NCBI GenBank assembly: GCA_934695425.1
Contig: CAKUVH010000006.1
Location: 1-64,000, forward strand
DNA: 64,000 nt
Reading direction: 5' to 3'
Source of the DNA: an uncultured Eubacteriales bacterium
GTDB taxonomy: Bacteria; Bacillota; Clostridia; Oscillospirales; Acutalibacteraceae
Position 1 is the stretch's first letter; each line of letters begins with the position of its first letter. Positions 7,642-15,698 of this stretch are shown here, in pieces. Both the position numbers and the translations under genes were made by a program. The notes beneath the pieces were generated by a model, which worked only from the letters and a program-made list of their open reading frames with translations, was not told the DNA's origin and ran no database searches.

Positions 7642-9427
7642 ATCCTACCAAATGCCATTTTTCAAGTACTTTTACAATTTTTTTACATTTCGGTATAGAT
7701 TTCAAATCATCCGAGTTTACTGTGCGCGTCGCTAAGATTGAAATCACATACACAAGAACGGCAATCATTATGGCAATGAGAGTGGCTATTTTTGAGTTTA
7801 TAAACCTTGAGAACAATCCGTATCCGGCATATGCGCCTACACCGCAGAGAATACTGCAAATAAGCGGCTTTATAAATACATTCTTGATATTGAATTTGCA
7901 TTTAGTTACTCGCTCCAAGAGGTAAATTCCTGCCACACAAATAAACAAATAACAAACAAGTGTTCCGATACCTGCGCCTTGAATATTTATTTGTGGGATT
8001 CCCACCAAAATGTAATTTAAAACAATTTTAATTATCATTCCGATAGTTAAAATTATCACGGGGTAATTTGGTTTTCCGACAGCTTGGAGCATACCACATA
8101 TCGGGGTGCTCATTGCCGAAAAAATAATTCCGATTGCATATAGGGTCATTATTTCGGCAGAAATATATATTTCTCCTTGTTGAGTGTTTTTACCCAGGGT
8201 GTTGTAAATTAAGTTCATTATGGGGTGCGAAAGCACGGATAAACCTATTCCTGCGGGGAATGCAATCATAGCGGTGATTTTCATAACTGTTTCAATGTTT
8301 TTCTTTATGTTTTCTTTTACGCCACCGACCCACGCAGCGGTTATCGTCGGCAGAGCGCTTATAGAAATGCTTTGCGTGAGAGTCGGGAGAAGCATGGTGA
8401 CGGTATTCATATAGGCAAGGCATCCTGCGAGGAAATTATGAATTTTTCCGTCAGCAATTACTTCGGGAGGAATTATTCCGTCGTATGCGTCTATTAAAAG
8501 TTTGGGGCAAGTTTGCATAATGTCATTCAATCTGCGTAAAACAAGTAAAGCGTCTATGGCACCGGCAAGCTGCATGATTATGGCGCCCAGGGCCACCGGA
8601 ATAGCAATATTAAGGAGCATTTTTATAAGTGTTTTTCTGGGACGAGCTTCTACAGAATTTTGAATTTCATGCTGAGTAATGCCGTCGCCGCTGATTTTAT
8701 ACTTGATAAATATATAAAGGAAGCCCGAAATAGAGCCGAGAGTAATTCCCAGAACAGCTCCCGCAGAAGCAAAAGGTAATGTTGCGCCTTGGGCGATTAT
8801 TTCGTTTTCACAATATTTTCCAAAAACAGTTCCGTAATTATAATATTCATTCATTCCGCAATCAACCGCGGCGGAAGCGAATCCCAATCCGAAAACCACT
8901 TTTCCGACGGCTTCAACTATTTCCGAAACAGCTGTCGGAATCATGTTCCTGAGCCCTTCGTAATATCCTTTGTAGATTGAAATCAAGCACGAAAAGAATA
9001 CGGTCGGCGCCAGGACTATTATAGAATATAAAGCCCCCGGGGAATTAGTAAAATTAACGCATGCTTGCGCTCCCAAAAACATCAGAAGCATGCCGATAAG
9101 ACCCGTCGTGACAAAAATAGGAACGGATATCTTATGAATCATTTTTACGTCTTTGAAACGATTATTTGCAACATCTTTTGCGACCATTCTGGAAATCGCT
9201 ATAGGAAGCCCGGCCGTTGCAAGCGCGTAAAGCGGATTATAAAGATTATATGCAATATTAAAATATCCGGAGCCTACTCCTCCCAAAATATACGCCAGCG
9301 GAACCTTAAAAGCTGCGCCTGCAATCTTAACGATAATCATTCCTACCGCCATAATCATCGCGCCGAGCGCAAACGACTGCGATGTCCTTTTTGATTTTTT
9401 AACGGCAGGCTGAGTTGTACTATCCAT
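7640..9427 (-). CDS. SpoVB/MurJ-type polysaccharide (lipid II) flippase (595 aa)
   Basis: Multi-pass membrane protein of the MVF/MOP exporter superfamily, about 14 hydrophobic helices. N-terminal segment SFALGAMIMAVGMIIVKIAG and PLAYILGGVGSGYFNIAYNL are typical of SpoVB/YabM, which move lipid-linked precursors across the membrane for cell-wall or spore-cortex synthesis. It is slightly longer than usual because of loops around residues 175-190 and 295-340. It is the first gene of a minus-strand group with mazG. SpoVB and YabM paralogues cannot be separated by sequence alone. Confidence 0.85.
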   Translation of the reverse strand: MDSTTQPAVKKSKRTSQSFALGAMIMAVGMIIVKIAGAAFKVPLAYILGGVGSGYFNIAYNLYNPLYALATAGLPIAISRMVAKDVANNRFKDVKMIHKISVPIFVTTGLIGMLLMFLGAQACVNFTNSPGALYSIIVLAPTVFFSCLISIYKGYYEGLRNMIPTAVSEIVEAVGKVVFGLGFASAAVDCGMNEYYNYGTVFGKYCENEIIAQGATLPFASAGAVLGITLGSISGFLYIFIKYKISGDGITQHEIQNSVEARPRKTLIKMLLNIAIPVALGAIIMQLAGAIDALLVLRRLNDIMQTCPKLLIDAYDGIIPPEVIADGKIHNFLAGCLAYMNTVTMLLPTLTQSISISALPTITAAWVGGVKENIKKNIETVMKITAMIAFPAGIGLSVLSHPIMNLIYNTLGKNTQQGEIYISAEIMTLYAIGIIFSAMSTPICGMLQAVGKPNYPVIILTIGMIIKIVLNYILVGIPQINIQGAGIGTLVCYLFICVAGIYLLERVTKCKFNIKNVFIKPLICSILCGVGAYAGYGLFSRFINSKIATLIAIMIAVLVYVISILATRTVNSDDLKSIPKCKKIVKVLEKWHLVG

Positions 9428-9597
9428 ATTTTACACCTTCACATTATTTTAAAAATTATTTATCTACTCTGCAATTATACCATAAATTAATATTATAAAG
9501 ATATCCCAAAAATACATTTATGGCGTTATAATTGCCATTCGAACTTACATTTGGGTAAATTGCATATATTTTTTTTATAAAATTGAAAATATATTTC

Positions 9598-9626
9598 TTG
9601 ACAATACCTATTCCCCATAATATAAT
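9598..9626 (+). promoter_or_regulatory. Consensus promoter of the tRNA(CAT) gene
   Basis: TTGACA (9598-9603), 17 bases, TATAAT (9621-9626): a perfect consensus. The tRNA begins 28 bases downstream. Confidence 0.85.
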
Positions 9627-9654
9627 TAATTATGTAGGTGAGTTCAATCACTTT

Positions 9655-9731
9655 GGGCCATTAGCTCAGTTGGTTAGAGCAACCGGCTCATAACCGGTCG
9701 GTCCTAGGTTCGAGTCCTAGATGGCCCACCA
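9655..9731 (+). tRNA. tRNA with CAT anticodon, resembling tRNA-Ile2
   Basis: Seven-base acceptor GGGCCAT/ATGGCCC, D arm TAGCTCAGTTGGTTAGAG, anticodon loop CTCATAA, T arm GGTTCGAGTCC, encoded CCA. The GGCTCATAACC anticodon arm resembles the lysidine-modified tRNA-Ile2 of Firmicutes, whereas the tRNA at 11440 has the elongator-Met style GGTTCATACCC. Met versus Ile2 depends on modification and cannot be proved here. Confidence 0.93.
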
Positions 9732-9735
9732 TATA

Positions 9736-9768
9736 GACTGTCTGTTTTTACAGGCAGTTTTTTATTTT
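9736..9768 (+). terminator. Terminator of the tRNA(CAT) gene
   Basis: ACTGTCTG pairs with CAGGCAGT (one G-U pair), followed by TTTTTTATTTTT. Confidence 0.8.
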
Positions 9769-9796
9769 TGAAAATTATTTACAAATAAAATTTATT

Positions 9797-9834
9797 AAAA
9801 AATAAACGTCCCCCGGGCTGTCCGAGGGATGTTT
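9797..9834 (-). terminator. Terminator of tRNA-Val
   Basis: Minus strand stem of about 12 pairs with one mismatch and one wobble (AAAC-TCCC-CGG against CCGGGGGA-GTTT), followed by ATTTTTTAAT. It lies 24 bases beyond the 3' end of tRNA-Val. Confidence 0.7.
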
Positions 9835-9857
9835 CTATTAAATTTAGAATTAAAAAT

Positions 9858-9934
9858 TGGTGGACACAAAGGGACTCGAACCCTTGACCTCTCGCGTGTG
9901 AGGCGAACGCTCTAACCAGCTGAGCTATGCGTCC
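9858..9934 (-). tRNA. tRNA-Val (CAC)
   Basis: Minus-strand cloverleaf: acceptor GGACGCA/TGTGTCC, anticodon stem TTCGC/GCGAG, loop CTCACAC with anticodon CAC, T arm GGGTTCGAGTCCC, encoded CCA. It converges on the preceding tRNA. Confidence 0.95.
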
Positions 9935-10035
9935 AAACGACAATACCATTTTATCACATTTCATTTTTTATACAATAGTATTTTTCAATTAATTTTAAAT
10001 TTTTAAAAAAATAAAATAAAATTATATAAAATGTG

Positions 10036-10064
10036 TTGACAAACTTAAAAAATATGTGTATTAT
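10036..10064 (+). promoter_or_regulatory. Promoter of the coiled-coil protein gene
   Basis: TTGACA (10036-10041), 17 bases, TATTAT (10059-10064), 35 bases upstream of the ATG. Confidence 0.75.
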
Positions 10065-10098
10065 GTACATAAAATAAAAAATGAAAGGAAGATGAATT

Positions 10099-10731
10099 AT
10101 GGAAGGTACATTTGAACAACAATTATCTAATAACCAAACTTATATATCAAACTTAGGTCAAAAGGATATAGAAAAAGAGATAGAGGAATCAAAAAAGTAT
10201 ATCGAAGCTCTCACTAAAGAACTCGTTCTTTGCAATAACATGAAGCGCTGTTTAAAAGATGCAGACGACACTCTTATAAAACGTAAAGCTATGCGTTTAA
10301 AAAATAAAGATAGATCAGATAATAACAAATCAGCTAAAGCGCTTCCCGAACCTGATTATGGCGTCATTTCCGCTAATTATAAAAAATTTATAGATAACAA
10401 TATATCTACGGTGAGTTCTGCTTCTGCGCCATCTAAGAGGCTTTTTGCCGGTAAAACAGAAAATGTTACAGTTCCAATTATAAAACAATTAGTTAATCCT
10501 ATTAAAGCACATGAAACAGCACTAACTCAAAAAATTAATGCTACAAAAAATTTAAAAAATTTGTACACCTCTTTACTTAAATTAGTTACCGAAACCCAAA
10601 AAATTAAAGAGGAAACCACTGATGCATATGAGCGTAATAACAAATCAATAATAGACAGGTCAACTTTGATTAGTGCAGAGGATTTCGAGAAAAAATTAAA
10701 AGCAGTCGCTGCAAAATATGCTAGTATATAA
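10099..10731 (+). CDS. Uncharacterised coiled-coil protein (210 aa)
   Basis: I do not recognise this protein. It is hydrophilic, without signal peptide or membrane segment. Two heptad-rich helical regions (about residues 20-55 and 140-180), rich in K, E and N, flank a proline/serine-containing linker. Single gene with its own consensus promoter and strong terminator, between tRNA genes, a common place for accessory insertions. AAAGGAAGATGAATT precedes the ATG. Cytoplasmic structural or regulatory role is possible; no function is assigned. Confidence 0.75.
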   Translation: MEGTFEQQLSNNQTYISNLGQKDIEKEIEESKKYIEALTKELVLCNNMKRCLKDADDTLIKRKAMRLKNKDRSDNNKSAKALPEPDYGVISANYKKFIDNNISTVSSASAPSKRLFAGKTENVTVPIIKQLVNPIKAHETALTQKINATKNLKNLYTSLLKLVTETQKIKEETTDAYERNNKSIIDRSTLISAEDFEKKLKAVAAKYASI

Positions 10732-10806
10732 ACAAAAAAATAAAGGCAATGAGCTTTTATAGAAATATATATGATTAAACTTTAATAGAAATATTACTAG
10801 CTCACG

Positions 10807-10841
10807 AAAAAGACTGTATGTAAAACTACATACAGTCTTTT
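10807..10841. terminator. Bidirectional terminator between the coiled-coil gene and tRNA-Glu
   Basis: Perfect 15-bp stem AAAAGACTGTATGTA/TACATACAGTCTTTT with loop AAAC. It serves the plus-strand coiled-coil gene and the minus-strand tRNA-Glu. Confidence 0.85.
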
Positions 10842-10847
10842 GTAATG

Positions 10848-10922
10848 TGGTGACCCGGACGAGAATCGAACTCGTGTTACCGCCGTGAAAGGGCGGTGTC
10901 TTAACCGCTTGACCACCGGGCC
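10848..10922 (-). tRNA. tRNA-Glu (TTC), copy 1
   Basis: Minus-strand cloverleaf: acceptor GGCCCGG/CCGGGTC, anticodon loop CTTTCAC (anticodon TTC), T arm GAGTTCGATTCTC, encoded CCA. The 75 bases are identical to the copy at 11353-11427. Confidence 0.95.
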
Positions 10923-10950
10923 ATTATAAATAATATGGTGGCGACAGATG
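10848..10950. repeat. Direct repeat, left copy (tRNA-Glu plus 3' stub of tRNA-Met)
   Basis: This segment matches 11353-11454. The 75-base tRNA-Glu is identical. After a short variable spacer, TGGTGGCGACAGATG (10936-10950) matches the 3' end of tRNA-Met at 11440-11454 in 14 of 15 bases, then similarity stops. It marks a duplication or insertion boundary next to the ASCH gene. Confidence 0.75.
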
Positions 10951-10966
10951 ATGTGACGCCAAAAAG

Positions 10967-11326
10967 CTAATTCAAAATTTCTCCTCTTAAATACTTTATA
11001 CCAATCGCGCAGCAGCCGTTTTTCTTGACTCTGCCGGCGCCCGGAAAACTATTGTAAACTCGGAGAGCTTCATCAAAAGATTTTGCGAACGGAATCATGT
11101 TCTCGAAACCTTCAGCATTTAGCATGTCTTCAAAGCTTTTATAAAAATGCAAATAAGAAATTTCACAAACGACAAATTCCTTAGATGCTTTCAATAAAAG
11201 TTCTTCCCCTATTTTAAAGCTCCTAATATAGTCCGATAACACGCGTCCTTCGGCCTTTTTGCTACCATCAACTATATGCTTAAATAGAGGAAGTTTTGAA
11301 GTATTTATAAAATTTAGCTTAAACAT
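10967..11326 (-). CDS. ASCH-domain protein (119 aa)
   Basis: ASCH domains are small PUA-like folds thought to bind RNA or modified nucleotides. The family pattern is visible near the N-terminus (IVDGSKKAEGRV, then FKIGEELLL, a GKKxxExR...GD-like motif), with VVCEISYLHFYKSFEDML and the C-terminal CCAIGIKYL. The ATG at 11326 is preferred over the one at 11332 because GGTGA is then spaced properly. It lies between two identical tRNA-Glu genes on the same strand, suggesting it came with or within a duplication. Substrate unknown. Confidence 0.8.
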   Translation of the reverse strand: MFKLNFINTSKLPLFKHIVDGSKKAEGRVLSDYIRSFKIGEELLLKASKEFVVCEISYLHFYKSFEDMLNAEGFENMIPFAKSFDEALRVYNSFPGAGRVKKNGCCAIGIKYLRGEILN

Positions 11327-11352
11327 AATCATTCACCAATGAAGCACTAAAA

Positions 11353-11427
11353 TGGTGACCCGGACGAGAATCGAACTCGTGTTACCGCCGTGAAAGGGCG
11401 GTGTCTTAACCGCTTGACCACCGGGCC
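11353..11427 (-). tRNA. tRNA-Glu (TTC), copy 2
   Basis: Identical to the 75-base tRNA at 10848-10922 (anticodon TTC, encoded CCA). It is 12 bases downstream of tRNA-Met on the same strand, probably one transcript. Confidence 0.95.
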
Positions 11428-11454
11428 ATTAAAATGATATGGTAGCGACAGATG
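11353..11454. repeat. Direct repeat, right copy (tRNA-Glu plus 3' end of tRNA-Met)
   Basis: Counterpart of 10848-10950. Here the tRNA-Met continues as an intact gene, so this is likely the original copy and the left copy is truncated. Confidence 0.75.
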
Positions 11455-11516
11455 GACTCGAACCATCGACACTTCGGGTATGAACCGAATGCTCTAGCCA
11501 ACTGAGCTATGCCGCC
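11440..11516 (-). tRNA. tRNA-Met (CAT), elongator-like
   Basis: Minus-strand cloverleaf: acceptor GGCGGCA/TGTCGCT (with G-U pairs), D arm TAGCTCAGTTGGCTAGAG, anticodon arm TTCGGTTCATACCCGAA with anticodon CAT, T arm GATGGTTCGAGTCCATC, encoded CCA. It lacks the unpaired first position of an initiator tRNA. Confidence 0.93.
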
Positions 11517-11611
11517 ATCTTCACAACCACGTTGCATGTGTCACACAACAACTCTATTATATCATAGTATTAAAACTTTTGTCAACATATTTTTTCATAT
11601 TTTTTAAAATT

Positions 11612-12715
11612 TTATATCATTTCGGAAATAACAACATTTGAGAGCAAAAAACTTCCCTCTTTGAGCCTAAATCCGCCGTCAAATTTTTCAATCATTCCGT
11701 ATTTTAAAAATTTTTCTGCTTTTTTGAAGTATTTTTCGGGGATATTTTTATTAAATTTCCTTTTGAATTCTTCGTTAATTATCCCTTTTTTGGTCCTGAG
11801 AGCCAGCATAATATACTCTTTTTCAGGTTCGAAAATTCCTTCGTTTAAAGTTTTTGGAGCGTTAATGAACTCGGATAAACTGCGAGAATAATAAAATCTT
11901 TTGTTTTCAAATAAACTGTGCGCTCCCGGCCCGACGCCGATATATTCGTCCAGATTCCAGTATTTCATATTGTGGCGACTTTCGAAATTGTCATAAGAAA
12001 AATTAGAAATTTCATAATGATTATATCCGAGATTTTTCGCCTTTTTGCAAACATATTCGTACATGTCGGCAGCCTGGTCGTCGGTCGGGAAAACTAAATT
12101 TTTTTTATTATAAAAATACGGAGTGCCTTTTTCAATTTTCAAAATATACGCAGAAATATGCGGCACAAAATTAGTTTTGCAAAAATCAAAAAACTTGTCT
12201 ATTCCTTTAAAATTTTGCCCGGGAATGCCCAGCATAAAATCAAAAGAAATATTATTTATCCCCGCAGATTTGGCGTTTTCGAACGATTTAACAGAATCTT
12301 TCACGGTATGTCTGCGGCCTAAAATTTTAAGCTGAGAATCCTCAAAAGACTGAACGCCGAGGGATATGCGATTCACGCCGATATTTTTTATTTCTCTGAA
12401 ATATTGAATATCGCAGTCAGCGGGATTGATCTCCATGGTGATTTCGGGGTTTGAAATTTTGAAATTTTTTTGAATATTTTCCAGAATTTTAGAAATATTT
12501 TTGGTGCTCAATAAGCCGGGAGTACCACCGCCGAAATATATGGTATCAACTGTTTTATCGGTTTGAAGAGAGTACCTAAAAAGCTCATAGCAAACGGTTT
12601 TTACATATTTTTCGATTAGATTTTCAGAAAAAGGAACCGAATAAAAATCGCAATAAGGGCATTTGCTTTTGCAAAAAGGAACATGGATATAAACACCCAA
12701 AAAATCTTTCTGCAA
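11612..12715 (-). CDS. hemW: HemW-like radical SAM protein (367 aa)
   Basis: Radical SAM enzyme of the HemN/HemW family; HemW is proposed to be a heme chaperone rather than coproporphyrinogen oxidase. The N-terminal iron-sulfur motif is CKSKCPYC (Cx3Cx2C, about residues 15-22), followed by IYFGGGTPGLL and GVNRISLGVQSFED typical of the family. The C-terminal HemN-like domain (about 290-360) is present. The gene starts at TTG 12715 with AGGTGTTTTAA upstream and lies 22 bases after lepA, a lepA-hemW order common in Firmicutes. Confidence 0.92.
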   Translation of the reverse strand: MQKDFLGVYIHVPFCKSKCPYCDFYSVPFSENLIEKYVKTVCYELFRYSLQTDKTVDTIYFGGGTPGLLSTKNISKILENIQKNFKISNPEITMEINPADCDIQYFREIKNIGVNRISLGVQSFEDSQLKILGRRHTVKDSVKSFENAKSAGINNISFDFMLGIPGQNFKGIDKFFDFCKTNFVPHISAYILKIEKGTPYFYNKKNLVFPTDDQAADMYEYVCKKAKNLGYNHYEISNFSYDNFESRHNMKYWNLDEYIGVGPGAHSLFENKRFYYSRSLSEFINAPKTLNEGIFEPEKEYIMLALRTKKGIINEEFKRKFNKNIPEKYFKKAEKFLKYGMIEKFDGGFRLKEGSFLLSNVVISEMI

Positions 12716-12737
12716 TTAAAACACCTGCCCTTATTTA

Positions 12738-14546
12738 TTAATCTTCATCAAGTTTAAGAACCGACATGAACGCATCTTGAGGAATTTCGACTTTTCCTAG
12801 TTGCCTCATGCGTTTTTTGCCTTCTTTTTGTTTTTCGAGGAGTTTCTTTTTACGCGTAATATCTCCCCCGTAGCATTTTGCGAGAACGTCTTTTCTCATA
12901 GCTTTAACAGTTTCCCTGGCAATAATTTTGCCGCCTATGCACGCTTGAATAGGCACTTCGAAAAGTTGGCGCGGGATTTTTTCTTTTAATTTTTCAGTCA
13001 TTTTTCTTGCCCTTTGATAGGCTTTATCCCTGTGAATTATGAACGACAACGCATCCACGACTTCGCCGGCGAGCATGATATCCATTTTCACGAGGTCGGA
13101 ATCTTGGTATCCCGCCATTTCATAGTCGAATGATGCATAGCCTTTTGTATTGGATTTTAAAGCGTCAAAGAAATCATACACAATCTCGTTAAGAGGCAAT
13201 TTATAATGAATATCCACTCTTTCGGAATCTATATATTTCATATCGACAAAGACGCCACGTCTTTCCTGGCAAAGTTCCATTATTGCTCCGATATATTTTG
13301 AAGGAGCGTAAATATGGGCGTTTGTTATGGGCTCTTCCGACTTTTGGATATTGCTCGGAGAGGGGTAATTTATAGGGTTGTCGATGTAAATCGTGCTGGA
13401 ATCGGTAAGGGTTATCTTGTAAATAACGCTCGGAGCGGTGGTTATTAGATCTAGATTGTACTCTCTTTCAAGGCGTTCTTCGATTATTTCCATGTGAAGA
13501 AGACCCAAAAATCCGCAGCGGAACCCAAATCCCAACGCAGTGGAAGTTTCGGGCTCATAGCAAAGAGCCGCGTCGTTTAGTTTTAATTTTTCGAGAGCAT
13601 CTTTGAGGTCGCCGTATTTGGAACCATCAAGAGGATAAATTCCGCAGAAAACCATCGGGCTTACTTCTCTGTAACCCGGGAGAGGGCTGTCCGCGGGATT
13701 GTTTTCCAAAGTGATGGTATCGCCCACGTGCGCCATGCTGACGGTTTTAATTGAGGCTGCAATATATCCGACTTCTCCGGCGCAAAGGCTGCCGGTATTT
13801 TCGAGATTGGTAGCTTTTGAAAGACCGCATTCAGTAACGGTAAACACTCCGCCGCCTGCCATAAATTTGATTTTATCGCCGACTTTTACAGTGCCATCCA
13901 TTATTCTTACATACACCACCACGCCTTTATATGCGTCGTAATATGAATCGAAAATAAGAGCTTTTAAAGGTGCATTATCGTCGCCTTTTGGAGGTGGGAC
14001 ATTCTTAACAATGCTTTCAAGAACTTCTTTAACATTTTGACCTGTTTTGGCTGAAATTCTGGGAGCATCTTCGGCGGGAATTCCGATAACGTCCTCAACT
14101 TCGTGGCACACTCTGTCGGGCTCGGCACTGGGCAAGTCTATTTTATTAATTACAGGGATTATCTCAAGCCCGGCATCAAGAGCCAAATAAGTGTTGGCGA
14201 GAGTTTGAGCTTCTATTCCCTGAGACGCGTCAACAACCAAGATAGCACCTTCGCAGGCAGCGAGCGACCTTGAAACTTCGTAATTAAAATCGACATGGCC
14301 GGGAGTATCAATCAAATTGAAAAGATATTCCTTGCCGTCATCAGCCTTATAAAGGAGGCTTACTGCGTGGGATTTTATCGTTATTCCGCGTTCCCTTTCA
14401 AGATCCATATTATCCAAAAGCTGGCTTTCCATTTCGCGCTTCGAAACTGCGTCAGTGAGCTCAAGGATTCTATCTGCAAGGGTTGATTTGCCGTGGTCAA
14501 TATGGGCAATAATACTAAAGTTGCGGATTCTATCTTTTTCTATCAT
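12738..14546 (-). CDS. lepA: Elongation factor 4 / LepA (602 aa)
   Basis: Ribosome-associated translational GTPase that back-translocates or assists initiation. G1 AHIDHGKSTLADRILE, G3 DTPGHVDF, G4 NKID, then EF-G-like domains and the LepA-specific C-terminus (RKKKLLEKQKEGKKRMRQLG). The start at 14546 is chosen because AAGGAGAATTTGTAT is spaced correctly and gives MIEKDRIRNFSIIAHIDHG. Operon with hemW downstream and a glycosyltransferase upstream. Confidence 0.97.
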   Translation of the reverse strand: MIEKDRIRNFSIIAHIDHGKSTLADRILELTDAVSKREMESQLLDNMDLERERGITIKSHAVSLLYKADDGKEYLFNLIDTPGHVDFNYEVSRSLAACEGAILVVDASQGIEAQTLANTYLALDAGLEIIPVINKIDLPSAEPDRVCHEVEDVIGIPAEDAPRISAKTGQNVKEVLESIVKNVPPPKGDDNAPLKALIFDSYYDAYKGVVVYVRIMDGTVKVGDKIKFMAGGGVFTVTECGLSKATNLENTGSLCAGEVGYIAASIKTVSMAHVGDTITLENNPADSPLPGYREVSPMVFCGIYPLDGSKYGDLKDALEKLKLNDAALCYEPETSTALGFGFRCGFLGLLHMEIIEERLEREYNLDLITTAPSVIYKITLTDSSTIYIDNPINYPSPSNIQKSEEPITNAHIYAPSKYIGAIMELCQERRGVFVDMKYIDSERVDIHYKLPLNEIVYDFFDALKSNTKGYASFDYEMAGYQDSDLVKMDIMLAGEVVDALSFIIHRDKAYQRARKMTEKLKEKIPRQLFEVPIQACIGGKIIARETVKAMRKDVLAKCYGGDITRKKKLLEKQKEGKKRMRQLGKVEIPQDAFMSVLKLDED

Positions 14547-14583
14547 ATACAAATTCTCCTTAATATTACTAACCATTTTTTAA

Positions 14584-15648
14584 TTAATTTTCCGCCATTT
14601 GGTGTAAATGGTCTATGCATTTTTGATAATGTTCGTTTGGGGTCATTTTGTTTATTTCCAAAAATTTATTCACCAAATTTAAAGATTTAACAGAGTAATT
14701 TTTTATATCCTCATCATTTTTTATGAACTTAACAATAGCATCGTGCGACAGTTCAATTACAACATCTAACTTCCAGTCGTCGCTTCCGTCATAATTTATT
14801 TTCTGAGAATTATCAATAAAATGGTCAACCAAAATCAAATAGCTGTCCAGTTTCTTTTTTACATCGGCTTCAGACGTGTTCATTAATGAGCCTTCTCGGT
14901 TCCTTCTGTAGCAATATAAAGCGTTATCGTCTATTACCGTTTTGCATATCAATGGTATACTCAAATCGTTAAAAATAGTATCTTCTCCGCGCGAAGCTCC
15001 TTCGCAAAATTTCAGATTATTATTTAAAATAAATTCTCTTCTCCATAATTTATTCCACACAAGGCCTTTCCCTAGTCCAAGCGTTTCGAATGGATCTTGA
15101 TTTTTGCGCCTTTTCCTGACTTTAACTTTTGAGTAATCGTGCTCATAGGATGGTATTTCGAAATCCTCTCCGTCAAAGAACTCCAAGCAATTGAATTCCA
15201 TTATATCAACGCCGAATCGGGAGGCATTTTCGTAGCTCTTATCGTAGGCAAAATCAACGAGCAAATCATCCGAGTCAACGAAAGATATATATTCTCCCGT
15301 TGCAGCTTCGATCCCTGCATTTCTGGCAACGGAAACGCCTTGATTTTCTTGATTTATTATTTTTATTCTGTCATCACGAGAGGCATGAGATTCCAATATT
15401 TTGAGGGAATTATCTGTTGAGCCGTCATTTACACAAATGATTTCGATATCTCTTAAAGTTTGATTTTCGATGCTGTTTAAACATTCGTCAAGATATTTTT
15501 CGGTATTATAAACAGGTACAATCGCCGAAACTTTAGGCGGCAAAGTTTTATTATGATTTTCAGCCAAAATATAAATAACTGAACAAACCAAAACAGTTAC
15601 GAAAGCAACCAATCCGGGACTAAAACGCTTACTAAATTTCTTCTTCAC
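14584..15648 (-). CDS. Membrane-anchored family 2 glycosyltransferase (354 aa)
   Basis: A GT-A fold inverting glycosyltransferase. One N-terminal membrane segment (residues about 12-29) is followed by VSAIVPVYNTEKYLDECLNS, CVNDGSTDNS, VSVARNAGI and the metal-binding SFVDSDD. Such enzymes add sugars to cell-surface polysaccharide or teichoic acid; the acceptor cannot be deduced. GTG start at 15648 with GTGAGGT upstream. It is unusual between pnp and lepA. A second conserved segment, GEDTIFNDLSI, supports a capsular/LPS-type GT2. Confidence 0.85.
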   Translation of the reverse strand: MKKKFSKRFSPGLVAFVTVLVCSVIYILAENHNKTLPPKVSAIVPVYNTEKYLDECLNSIENQTLRDIEIICVNDGSTDNSLKILESHASRDDRIKIINQENQGVSVARNAGIEAATGEYISFVDSDDLLVDFAYDKSYENASRFGVDIMEFNCLEFFDGEDFEIPSYEHDYSKVKVRKRRKNQDPFETLGLGKGLVWNKLWRREFILNNNLKFCEGASRGEDTIFNDLSIPLICKTVIDDNALYCYRRNREGSLMNTSEADVKKKLDSYLILVDHFIDNSQKINYDGSDDWKLDVVIELSHDAIVKFIKNDEDIKNYSVKSLNLVNKFLEINKMTPNEHYQKCIDHLHQMAEN

Positions 15649-15698
15649 AAAAATACCTCACTTAACGGCAAAACCTATTTTAAACATCCTAAAAATTT

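Noticed and set aside
9655..11516. Integrated element with integrase at the tRNA cluster
   Set aside because: Only direct repeats and an ASCH gene are present. No integrase, excisionase or phage gene was found, so it is reported only as a duplication.
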